The translations under genes were made by a program, and so were the position numbers. This document shows positions 9,506 to 22,200 of a DNA stretch of 64,000 bases, piece by piece; the stretch's first letter is position 1; each line of letters starts with the position of its first letter. A model generated the notes under the pieces. It ran no database searches. It was given only the letters and a program-made list of their open reading frames with translations, and had not been told where the DNA came from. This DNA comes from Liquidambar formosana (lineage: Eukaryota > Streptophyta > Magnoliopsida > Saxifragales > Altingiaceae). Where the stretch lies: positions 22,468,013 through 22,532,012 of the forward strand of contig CM077824.1 in assembly GCA_039720395.1 (NCBI GenBank), in the 5' to 3' direction.

Positions 9506-12500
9506 GTAAACTTACGCTTATTAATTCTTCTGCAAATGTTATGTTATGGGCCAAGTTATTGCCACCACATAAAATACTTTAAGCCCCTCATTTAATTTAT
9601 ATTTTTAAAGTTTTATGAAAAATATAAAAAAAAAAATTTATGAAAACTAATCATATAGTCTACTAGAAAACATCATTTCGGACAATTTTGTAGATGAAAG
9701 TTTTTCCAAAATCTGTCATTTAAGTAGACTTTTTGGCAATTTTTCATGGAAAATGAAATAGAGATTGTAAATGGCTAAAAAGTCTACTTAAATGATAAAT
9801 TTTGAAAAAAATTTCTTCTACAAAGTTGTTCAGAATGATGTTTTGTAGCGAACAATGCTATTAATTTTCGTAAAAACCTTTTATATTTTTCATAAAACCT
9901 TTGAAAGTGTAAACTAATGGGAGACTTTAAGTACTTTATGTGGTGGCAATAGCCTCACTCTATGTTATAAACTGCTATATTAATATTAACTAAGTACAGA
10001 GTATCACATTTCGCACATATTGTCATCATTATTAATTTATTATTATCATTATTATTACACCTTCGGTTCTGTCTGATGGCAGCGTGCCAGCGTATAAGGG
10101 AGGGAGGTCTGTTCGGGGTGGTTTTTTCTTTTAGCATTTTGCTAAAATTGGATGTCTTCCTGGGTTTAGCTTGGTATTATAATTGGGTGGTTCTTGTTTG
10201 TGATTGTAATAACCTGAGTTTTGTTTAATAAAATGGTTTTCTTTTGTTGAAAAAAAAAAAAAAAAAGAAAGAAAAAAAACAGAGGCCAAGTTAAAAAAAC
10301 ACGCAGGTTAAGAGTTTAAGAAAAATGAACTAAAGCATTGGCTAAACTTTTTTTTTCCAAGACTATCCTCCTTTATTATAACTTTGCAAGACATAAAAAG
10401 GTAATTCTTGATAGAATAAAGGGTATTATAGGAAAATTAAGAAAATTTATGGTTTGATTTTTTAAAATGGATAAATATTTTAGGATAAAAAGCCTTTCTT
10501 TGTGGGACAAAGGGATTACTTTTATGATGGATAGGCAAAACAAATTCTATTAAAATAATAAAAGAACATATACAGTCAACTGAGTGGAAAAGCTGATCCA
10601 CCAAAGAGACAATAATCCCAACCAACAAATAAACCCCCAACATTATAGAACAATGTCGCTAAGAGGGCAAAACCAGAGCAGAACGATAATAATCCCCAAA
10701 CAAAACCCAAACTAGACCAAATTAACAACATGCACAGAAAAACAAACACCTGCAAAACTCAAACGTACCAAGCATAAACTTACCACACCTCACAGTTTAA
10801 ATAAATAAATAAATAAAACCTACCCTAACTTGGAGACTAGCAGTACTGAGAAGACAAAAAAATGTAAAAAAAAAATTAAAAAAAAAAAAAAAAAAACCTG
10901 GACAGACTACCACCAAATAATTAAGTACAACCTTATTTATAGAGAACTAGTCCTAAGTTAATAGAAATAAACTTGAAATAGAAAATAATTAAGTACCTTT
11001 TGTCTTAAGAAAGCAAAAATAAAAAAATAAAAAAAGGAAATAATGAAGAAATTCAGAAAATTAAGAAAAATAGAGAAAAAAACAGAATTTTGGGGGGTGA
11101 CAAGTTGTTATTATGAAGTTGACAGGTCACTTTTACGATGGCAACAATCAAGCGACAGGTCACTGGGACGCTGCTGCCAAAATTGTGTTTTTTTTAGCCT
11201 TCTTTTAATGATCCAACTCCTCCACAAACTTGTGGGCTACTTGTTCTATATCAATCCCATCAACTTGAAAAGCACTCGACCTCGATTTAATCTTTGGATA
11301 AAGTGGCTCTTCTTCGTGATATTAGAACAAGTCAAAAACATTGAAAGTCCTTGAAATCTTGATGTCCTCAAGGAAATCAATCACATAAGCATTGTCATTT
11401 ATCTTTTGCAACACCATTTATGGTCCATACTTCTTCGACTTAAGCTTGTTCTAAGTACCCATGAGAAATCTCTCCCTACGCAAATAAACAATCATTGAAT
11501 CACCCTCTTTAAAGAACTTGACTTGCCTATGTTTGTCAGTAGCTGCTATGTATTTTGCATTGGTCTCCTCAAATTGCTATATAACCTTTACTTATATTTC
11601 TTGTCCTTGTTTAGCCACAACTTCAGCAGCAATACTCAAACCTGGCCCTCTAGGAAATTTCAATAGATTCATTGCTTGCCTAGGTGATGTCAAATAAACC
11701 AATGCAAAACGTGATTTTCTAGTTGCCTTATGCATAGCAGTATTGTAAGGACTAAACAGTTTTGGATGACTTGACAATGCCAGTTTGAATCGACAAATCC
11801 GGTATATTTTCCACATTCATAGGACTGCATCTATATTTTTGCATCATGAATATGATATTTTCTTGGAATTTCTAATTATATTTAATGTTATTCCTATTTT
11901 CGCATTTCTAAGCTCTGGAGTTTTAGCTCCAAATAGCAATGGACCCTAGAAACTTTCTAATTATGAATCTGAGTGTAGAACCAATGAGCGATGCTTGGTT
12001 ACAATTTCAAATCCATTATTATATATTTGCTCTAGTTTTTATTCTTTTTGATGTTGCAACTCGCATTATGGTAGTGCGTGATCCCATTGCTTAGGCTTAT
12101 CTGCATAAACACTACAATCAAATTCCCTGAAGTCCTATTAATTGGTAACTTTAGTCTGGCCATTTGTATGAGGGTGCACAGCTAGTAGTATTGTGATTTA
12201 AAGAAGTATCAAACATTCTCCATAAGGTCACCCAGAAATGACCAAGGAACTTGACGTCATGTTTTGAACTAATAGATTGAGGCACCCCATTAAAAGGAAC
12301 ACCTCTCAAAAGAATAATTGTGTGACATGAGATGCAGCAAAAGTCTTCTGGCAAGGAGTGAAGTCATTCATCTTAGAAAACTTGTTAACTAATACAAACA
12401 CATAATCCACCCCCCGTTGTGCATGTATGAGGATGGCCTAAAACAAAATCCATTTACAAATCTTCCTAAATAGCTTTAGGAACATGTAAAGGCATATAAA

Positions 12501-15500
12501 AATAGGCCAGTGTTTTGAGAATAACCCTTAGATACCTGGCAAATATAATACTTTTGCACCAATGTCCCTTTTCAATCTAGGCCACAAGTACCTCTCATTC
12601 AAGGGTGCCACAGTCTTATTTCTGCCTAAATGTCCACTAAATTCTCCACCGTGAAGGTGTCAAATTAACTTCTCCCACAAAGATGTTCTTGGGATACACA
12701 AACTATTTCCTTTGACTAAATACCCATAATTCATCCTATAATCATTGATAGGTTGCTTCTCAACACTTTTAATCCAGATTTCTTTAAAATCTTCATCATT
12801 CCTATAGATCTCCTGGGGGTATTTAAATCCAACCGCTTTATGTGCCAATGTCACAAAAAAATTAGTATGTTGGCTTAAAACATCAGCAATACGATTTATA
12901 GTCCCAGAATTATGTTGAATAATGAAAGGAAATTTTTTCAGAAAAGTAGACCACCTGATGTGCATGCTATCAAACTACTTTTGACTGTTGATGAACCTCA
13001 AAGCTTGGTGATCTCAATATAGCACAAACTCCCTCTGCATAAGATAATGCTCCTAATGCTTCAAATCTCGAACAACAGTATAGAACTCTTAATCATAGGT
13101 GCTCCACTTTTGTCAGATTTCTCTTGACTTCCCATTAAGGAAAGCCACATGACACTTTTAGTGAGACAATACTACCCCATTCCTAACACCATTAGCATCG
13201 CATTTAACTTCAAAAACTTTCTCAAAGCTAGGTAAAGCTAACATTAGCACAGTACATAATCTTTCTTTGATCAAAGAAACACTTAGCCATTTCACCCGAT
13301 AAGAATTTTCCCTTCTTCATAAATTCCATTACTGGCGTTGTAATAGCTAGTGGTAAAGTTTTGTATAAAGCGATGATAAAAAGTGGTTAGATCGTGAAAA
13401 CTACAAACCTCCCTCATAGTCTTAAGTGTAACCCGACCACTCTCAAATAGAACGAACCTTCTCCTCATCAACATGAATTTCATCCTCGCTAACAACGTGT
13501 CTCAAGAATAAAAGGCTACTAGTCATGAGGTTGCACTTTTTCAGATTAATAAACAGTTGATTGTCTCATACAATGGTCAACACCTATCACAATTGCTCCA
13601 TATGCTCTTCCTCAGTGTCGCTTCCCCCGCCTCATCTTCACTAGAGAAGCAAGTCTCCCCTTCCCATGCCAGGTGATTTCCTATTCACAAGGGATGACAT
13701 TTCGAGTGCATTCGTATGCCTTGGTCTTGATGATTGCCCGCGTGTGGTGTATATATTTTCTATTGGGTGATAGTTGGAAATTATTTTTTAGCATGTTTTT
13801 TGGAAGTGACAAATTTTGGGTTCAATTCAACTCCTCTCAGGTGTGCCTTCCATCATTTGGTCGTGGACACAACTTAAATGAGGAAGATTAAGAGTCGCCA
13901 CCTACCATTGGGTTATAGATCAACGTGGAAAGTCGTCTCTTAGGTCTCAAAAGGTCAATGGAAAAATTACTCCTAAAAAGGTCTGCATATAAGATAATTG
14001 GTTAAGGAGGCTCTATTATGAGTGGGGAAAATGTTAGGCATCCTAATGCATCCGTTTCGCAATAGTTACCTTGATTCTTTAAATTTCTTTTATTTAAACC
14101 CTATTCTTGAAGTGAATTCTCAATTTGAGACTTGAAGTTCTAAAGGAATATTGTCACAACCTGGAAAATAGGCCACTACGTGTTAATAATAAAATGTTCT
14201 TTATATAAAAATTGAGGATGGTTTATAAACAAAATTACAATTTTAAAAAGTTTTTTTTTTTTTTTTTTTAAAAGAAAAATCCGGCATGGTCCCATGGACA
14301 TACCAAGTTATCGACTTTTAAACCTATATAGTTTAAACATAAGCATAAATCCATCCACAGGTAAAACATTAAATAAATTGGCACTAATATTCCACAGAGT
14401 TCTACCGTCAATACAAACAATATAAAAATACATTTAAACTGTTTAAAATAATATACAGACCCTAAATGTAAAAAATATTAACATTCACATAACATCCAAA
14501 ATGCAATATCCTATGCTAGCCCCGATGTGATGCCTCCTCATATGAGTCATCATTACCTTGCTCAAAATCCACAAAATTTGTTTTAAAAATAGGGGTGAGT
14601 AAAACTCAGTAGGTTACATTTTTCAAATATGTATATCAATGTTTTAAAAAGATTTAAGCATTTAAAATCATATAATAGGGATCGTATTTCACAATTTAAA
14701 ATAAGGGAGAGAATGCAAACGACCATCTCATCAACCACCAGATGTGGTAATCCATAACATCAGTATTACAAACTGATAATCCTCCCTTGACATGTGGGGC
14801 CCTCGCGCGCAGAATAAGAGAAACTAAGCACGGTAAGATATCCCTATTTGGGACCGCAATAACCTTATGTTGAAACACGGCAAGACATCCCTACTTGGAA
14901 TGATAGTAATATCAAGGACGAAATCGAACCTACAAAGGAAAATGCGTCGCAAGTTTATTATGAGAAATGTTAATTGGCAGCAGGGAATTTAGGAAGTTAT
15001 ACCCTATTTGGGGTAAGCGTATCCAGAAACTCATGCAGCTGATCGTATCCAACTAGGGCATGACCGTCCGGTCTGAGAAGGTCAACATACCGTCAGATCC
15101 AAAGCTGCATCAAGAGGAACAAGGAAAGCAGTTAGAACGCATTTAGCAGTTAAACACAGCAAAGTATAAGGATAGATGCACTACCGTCCATAAACGCCAG
15201 CAGCCCAAGATGGAGGCCACACAGTCCCTACTGAGTGAATCCATCAACCTTTACAGGTATGACAAGACCGCATGCCCCTACGCTAGCTGACTATAAGTCT
15301 CCAAGTTCTCCAATGGGACTAGCCACTGTGGGCTAAAAGATTGAGCCAAGTTGGGGAAAAGGAAGGCCCTTATCAGGTACAGGATGAAACCCCTGGCCAT
15401 CCGCTATTGCTTAACAGTGTCCTGTGCTAGGTAATAGCAAGAGTCGTGAAGGACCGGGTAGTAGCCATGGCCGGCGCTAAAGGTCAACCCAAGCACTCAC

Positions 15501-16198
15501 AGCTAAAACTGCTTCGCTGTCTCTCCAGGAGGATATGCAAATGAGACGGGCGGACCCTCTACCTTCAGCCTTGTCAAGCGAAATACATCGTAGGGCATTA
15601 TGGTGAGCTCCTTACCAGTAATGTGCAGGGTATAGATGGGGTCGTACCACTTCTCAGCAAGGAAGTAACAGAGGGGTTTGCTCCCCTCATGAGCCAGGAG
15701 ATCCACTACAGGCCTGAAGCTTGCTGCCTCACGTAGCCTTTGGTATCATGAGATAAACGCTCCCACCAATCCCATGGAGTGCTAACATTCCCCCGTGAGG
15801 TAAGAACTCGACACGCCTGCCAAAACACAAGACAAGTAAGTAACAGCATAGGTATAAGAACAATCTTTGTACTTTTTTAAGCATTAATGGGCTGTTTAGA
15901 GCAGGACGACGAGTACGTGCGTACGCGTATTCACATGGTACATACGCCTGCACCCTGGTGCGTACGCATCATATGTTTATGCATACGCACGTTGCGACTA
16001 TGCAGACAAATGACGTCTCGGTCTATTTCTAATTTAGTCATGATAAGAGTTTCGAGTCATGCTAAAGATTTTTTCACAATACAAGACAAGCATGAAATAG
16101 TTTCTCAACAAGACAGAAGTCTGATTTTGTACATAAAGGTTTGCATGGTTATGACTGTGTGCATATTTGGTTTGAGTTAGTTTTAGATATGAATGTGT

Positions 16199-16246
<48 letters not shown>

Positions 16247-19200
16247 CATGTATGTTTTTGACATTAGTTTAAATCTACTTATTGACATGAGTTCTATGAA
16301 AGGATGAATAAGTGTTAGGATACATACCTGTCTAGATTTGAACCGTTGAGATAGATGTTCCGCTGGCCGAAACACAGGGATAATAACCTCATCGGGCAGG
16401 ATGACCGACGTCCAACGTTTCGTGATGAAGTCCTCGGTCTGAGACGAGAAAGAACCATACTGCCTTTTGGGTGCCATGGAAGTTGAAGTGAAGATGGAGA
16501 GAGAAATGAAGAATATTCTTTGAAGAGTTCTAAGGGAAGCAAGAGAAGGAAAATGAAGGGTTGGACGAAAGGCTCCCTTTCCTTTTATAGCCCATGACCT
16601 AGAGAAACGTGCGCTAGATTCACGGTTCGCACGTACGCATGAGATTAAATGTGTACGCATGTTATATATATGCGTACGCATGTTATATATGCGCGTACGC
16701 ACCATGTGGGTAGGCATACGCATAATAGAGTGCATGTACGTGCATCTTGATGGAGCGTACGCATGCGGTCGTCTCGAGAAGGAAAGAGTTTTTCGCGACT
16801 TTTTGAGTTGCTGATTACTAGGGTGTGCGTACGCATACTAACAGTAAGCGTATGCACCGTTTGACCAATTTTGAAAAATTATTATTAATAATGAAAAAAC
16901 GCCAAGATCCGCGGCGAGAATCATGTTTTGGCCTTGATGAGGCCATCTTGGAATGATGTCTGGGTTGCTACGAGACCAGTCGTATCCAAATCAGCAATGT
17001 TTTGCTAAGAATTGCTGCGGGTTCCAAATTCTCTGGGATCTACTATGGGGATCTCATTGCCATGATGGGGTAGTCAGTGATTGGGATGCTGCGGGACCAA
17101 TCATTGCTGGACGTTATTTTTTGGTCTAGAACTACTGCGATGTTCTAGAAGATTTGAGGGTTTTGTTGCAGGGACCCCTCCTATCATTTGTTTATTTATT
17201 TTTTGCATTCGAACTATGTACGAGTCTAATCTCCGAGGAGTACGTAGGCAGTTGGATACGTCCAACGTGACCTGATGCATAAGCATCCGCATTGCATGCA
17301 TGTGTGTGTGCGTGAGGACAAAATGTAAGTCTCTGTATTTTCTTTTGAAGATCCTCACGAAGTGGGGATAGTCAAAAGATGGGAAATTGTAGACACCTCA
17401 TTTTGTCCCTACATTTTGGAATGGGTTCCAGATGATGAGGTCCAAATGTTTGCCACTAAATCCCAACCTTTTTCGATGAGTCAGGTGAGCTTTAATGATA
17501 TAAGATGATAGTACCTCGGGCTATGGTGTGTACGCATGATGTATCACGCGTACGCCTTATGGAATGGTGCGTACGCATTTTTATGACGTGCGTACATACG
17601 AAGGTCTCCTTCTCCTTGCCAACATGAACACCTCTATGAATTTGGGGAAGTTTGTCGGTGCTTACCTTGTAGAAGAGGAGGAGCAGGCCAGAGGTGGCTA
17701 AGGAGGCTCCTAGGGTTCTTAAGGATGAATTTAACCTAATTCTACCCTATAAATACCTGAAGATAGGATTGAGCGGGGGACGGCTAGAAAATTGATGTTC
17801 AAAAGGCTAGGAAGAAAAGAGAAAAAAGAGAGGCTGGACTTAAGAGAAAAGGCGAGAGGGATTGGTAGCGGACTTGAGGGAGCTACAAGAGAATTTTCAA
17901 TTAAACCTGTGGTAAACCCTTCTCTTTTAATTATATATTTCGTTCTTCATTTAGGTTGGCATGCTCTTATTCTATTAAATGTTGTGGTTTGAAATGATGT
18001 TGAATAGCCAAATAAGATGTCAATGAATGCATGAACCCGTATGTCGCATGAGGGTCATTATTGCCTTCTTGGTATACTGGAATGAATGCCCGATGTTAAG
18101 GAAGGCATTAAGGCCAGATGTAATTTGAATCTGCATATGCTAACGTTTGTTTTGCAAGGAACTAACGGTTGTCTTACAGGCTCATGGTGCGTATGCGCTC
18201 ACTAAGATGTGTACGCGTTTTTTATCAAGTGTACGCACTATGAGGATATGTGTACGCACGCCTATGTCGTGTGTACGCACATCAACTTAGGCCAGATCTA
18301 TTTCCTCTTTTTATTGGCTTCGTTTCACATATTTAATTCTTGTATTACGCTTTTATCTCATTGTATCATCTGCCATATGTGTGTTTAATTTATTATTGCA
18401 TAAATTAGGGTAATCTTAATTAAATCGAATTATTAAGCAGGATTACTAAACACGAAGTGGGGGGCGGATCCTCGGATTGGGTGCTATCAGGTGCCTAACA
18501 CCTTCCCGATGGCGTACCCTAGCTCCGAAACCTTTCAGGTTATAACGAGTTAGACCCTTGCAAGGGGTTAAGTTTAGTTCTCGGATTCTTTGGGTGGCGA
18601 TTCCTCTTTGCGCTAACCCTTTGAGGCTAATGCGTATTCTCGAGCTGTGCGTATTCAAGGGTCACAGTGCAGCGCGGTGCTCACATTCCTCTACTCCATG
18701 ATGGTTCCACAATACCTTAACTTGTGAAATAACTTTGTTGCACAATACTTGTTTTTGGTAGTTCATGATTTGCACTTGCTTCTCCTTATAGGACATATCC
18801 TTTTGAATATGGACATCCTCCCAATCAATGATAGGTGTGTGTTCCGTAATGCACTTCCTCAGCATAAAAACATAGAAAACAGGGTGCATAGCCACAAATT
18901 ATGGGGGCAATGCTACTTGATAGGCAACTTCTTTGACAGGCTCAATTATTTGAAATGGGCCTATGTACCGTGGTGCTAACTTCCCTTTCTTGCCAAAACG
19001 AATCATGCCTCTCCTTGGTGAAACTTTCAATAATACCCAATCACCAGCATTAAAAGTTAAAACACGTCTACGCTAGTCAGCATATAACTTTTGTTGATTT
19101 TGCGCCGTATGAAGACGTTCACGAATAACCCGAATCTTCTCTATGGTCTCCCTTACCAAGTTTGAATCAAGTAACTTAGTATAACCCATTTCTGTCCAAC

Positions 19201-22200
19201 ATAGTGGTGATCTATAGAGACACCCATAAAGAGCCTCAAAAGGGGCCACCTCAATGCGGGATTGGCAACTGTTGTTATAAGAAAACTCTCCTAAGGCTAA
19301 GTGGTCAATCCAACTACCACCAAAGTCTAAGGCACAAGCCCTCAACATGTCTTCCAAGATCTGAATGGTCCTTTTAGATTGTCCATCAGTCTCTAGAAGA
19401 AAAACTGAACTCATTTGAACTTGAGATCCTAAAGCCTCCTGTAGGGTATTCCAAAATTGCAATGCGAATCTTGGATCTTAGTCCGATACAACCTCATTGA
19501 TATACAGCCTTGCTAGTTTCTCCATTGATAATTGGTGTGGATCGGTATAAAATAAGCGAATTTGGTAAATTTGTCCACTATGACCCAGATAGCTTCATGT
19601 TTTTAGGGTGTATGGGGTAATCCCACCACAAAATCCATAGTGATATCCTCCCATTTCCACTGTGGAATGGGCACAGGTTGGAGTAATCCTAGCGGTTTCT
19701 TGTGCTCAGCTTTCACTTCTTAATAGTTCAAACAATGTGTTACATATCGAGCAACATCTTTCTTCATCCCTCTCCACTAATATTGTCTCCTTAAATCTCT
19801 ATACATCTTGTTATTACTAGGATGAATAGAAAACTTTGATCGGTGTGCCACATCTAAAATTTCTTCCTTTATGGATTTGTTATTAGGAACAGCTAATTTC
19901 CTTTTAAACCTTAACCCAAGTCATTTTCAACTAACCACTTGTTTGCCACTTCACCATTATTTAGGCGAATTTGGACATTCACCAATGTAGAGTCCTTCCA
20001 CTGACCATTAAAGATCTTCTGTAAAATGACTGGTCTAGCCACCCCATTATTAACACAAACCTTCTATTTTTTGCTTCCAACACTGAGGTTTCTTTTTGGG
20101 TGAAGATATACTTCAAGATTTTATGATCGATATACACCTCAAATCTTTCCCCATATAGATAACATCTCCAAATCTTTAGAGCAAATACTATAGTTGCTAA
20201 TTCCAAGTCATATGTGGGATAACTTCCCTCATAAGGTTTCAACTGTCGGGAACCATATGCTACCACTCTACTATATCGCTTCAACATGCATCTTAACCCC
20301 TTCACGGAAGCATTAGAGTAAACTGTATATGGTTCCCACTCTAGGGTATAATCAATACTGGCGCGGTAGTCAAATGCACCTTAAGGGTGTTAAATGCTTG
20401 GTCATACTCTTCAACTCTTCATCCCACATAAATTAAACCTCCTTCCATGTCAACCTTGTCAGAAGTGCAGCAACACTGGAGAATTCCAGTACAAATCTCT
20501 TATAGTATCTTGCTAATCTCTTATAGAATTCTCGTTCAAAATCACTTCCACCTTCTCAGGATCAACGAAATTCCTGCTTTAGATACTACATGACTGAGGA
20601 ATCTCATGTTGTGCATCTAGAATTCACACTTTTCTTTCTTGGCATACAATCTATGCTCCCTCAACAACTGTAAAGCAATATGCAAATGTGTTTCATGTTC
20701 CTCTGGGGTCTATAAGTAAATCAAAATATCGTTTGTGAACACCACTATGAACTTATCTATATAAGAATGAAAATCCTATTCATCAAGTCCATAAATGCCA
20801 CAGGTGTATTAGTCAACTCAAAAGGAATCATTGTGAACTTGTAGTGTCCATAACGAGTGTTAAATGCCGTTTTCTTGACATACTCATCTCTGATTAACAG
20901 TTGATGATAGCCAGATCACAAATCGATCCTAGAGAAAACACAAAACCCTCTAAGTTGTTCAAATAAATCATTAATGCGAGGTAGATGGTACTTGCTCCTA
21001 ATAGTCACTTGATTCAACTGTCGATAATCTACACAATCTAAGGGTACCATCCTTCTTCTTTACAAATAAAACGGGTGCTCCCCATGGGGAGACACTAGAT
21101 CGAATGAATCCCTTGTTCTTAAGTTCATTTAACTGACTTTTTAACTTTCTCAACTCTGCTTGTGCTATCCGATAAGGAGTAATAGATGTAGGAGAGGTGC
21201 TAGGATACACCTCAATAGCAAACTCAACCTCCCTCCTTAGAGGTAAACTTGGTGGGTCATCTGGAAAAAACATCTGGAAACTCATGCGCTATCGAAATGA
21301 AGGTTGGATGCACCTTATTCTTTATATCACCACGGATGCTTGCAAAGAAGCTTATATACCTTTTAGACTTTATACGAGGAATAGGTAAGTCGAGCACTGT
21401 ATCAGGTAAGGGAATCTATTTATCTCTGTAGAAAGAAAATGAAACTCCTTCGGGGGAACAAAAGGTCACCTTCTTGGAGTAACAGTCCATCATTGCTTGG
21501 TTGGATGACAACCAATCCATCCCTAGGATTACATCATATCTTGACATCTCTAGGACGATCAAGTCCACAGAAAACTCTTGTCTTAAGATTGCTAAGCAAC
21601 AAGATCTATAAATGCTTGTTGTGATACATGAATTCTTAAAAGGTGTATCTACTTCTAATACATACCCCAAAGGTTCTACCTTTAACGCTAAGGCTTTTGC
21701 AAAAGATTCAAAAATAAATGAGTGCGTGGAACCGGGATCAAATAATACTTTGGCATAAGAATTATGCACCAGAAATATACCTTCCACAATGGCATTGGAA
21801 GCATCCACAGGTCGAGTAATTGCACAAGCTCTCCTACGACCACGGTTTCCTGATTCTTGCCCCCTACTTGTCGAGGTTGGCCACGTTGTCCATAACCTTG
21901 TCCATAACCTTGTCCAGATTGTTGTCCATACCCCTGTTGTTGGTGTTGAGTAGATTGGTCATATGGTTGCTGACCAAATTATTGTGGCACTTGGTATTGT
22001 GAGCGCTGAGGATAGGGGTAGGATGACTGGGCTTCTTGTCCGGTCTGGTACTGTGGGTAGTAGTATGATGACTAAGGAGAACCACCCATGTACAATGGAG
22101 AATCAGACTACTAGGACTGAGTTCTTGTAAGAAGATGACAATTAGGGCGAATGGGGCTCCTTTGTTTGCACTAAAAACAAACCTTGGCATTTTGACTACT

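Larger units (their letters stand above)
15000..18685 (+). mobile_element. Tat-type (Ty3/gypsy) element D, 3' fragment with antisense PMD gene
   Basis: Contains the Tat-lineage marker TACGTAGGCAG (about 17241-17251), a polypurine tract (about 17375-17386, AAAGATGGGAAA) and a full 3' LTR starting TGTAGACACC. The left end is truncated. On the right the LTR ends in TCACA at 18685, followed by TTCCT. This interrupts the chromodomain codons of element B. No gag or pol of D remains. It holds a PMD gene on the opposite strand and many TGCGTACGCA-like motifs. Confidence 0.65.

Noticed and set aside
16034..16735. 233-codon minus-strand frame as one protein
   Set aside because: It runs through the TATA region, the PMD first exon and the TA-rich intron; only the 50 codons from 16477 look like a real exon.
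15905..18290. CRISPR-like or telomere-like repeat for the TGCGTACGCA motif
   Set aside because: Irregular spacing, short motif, eukaryotic context.
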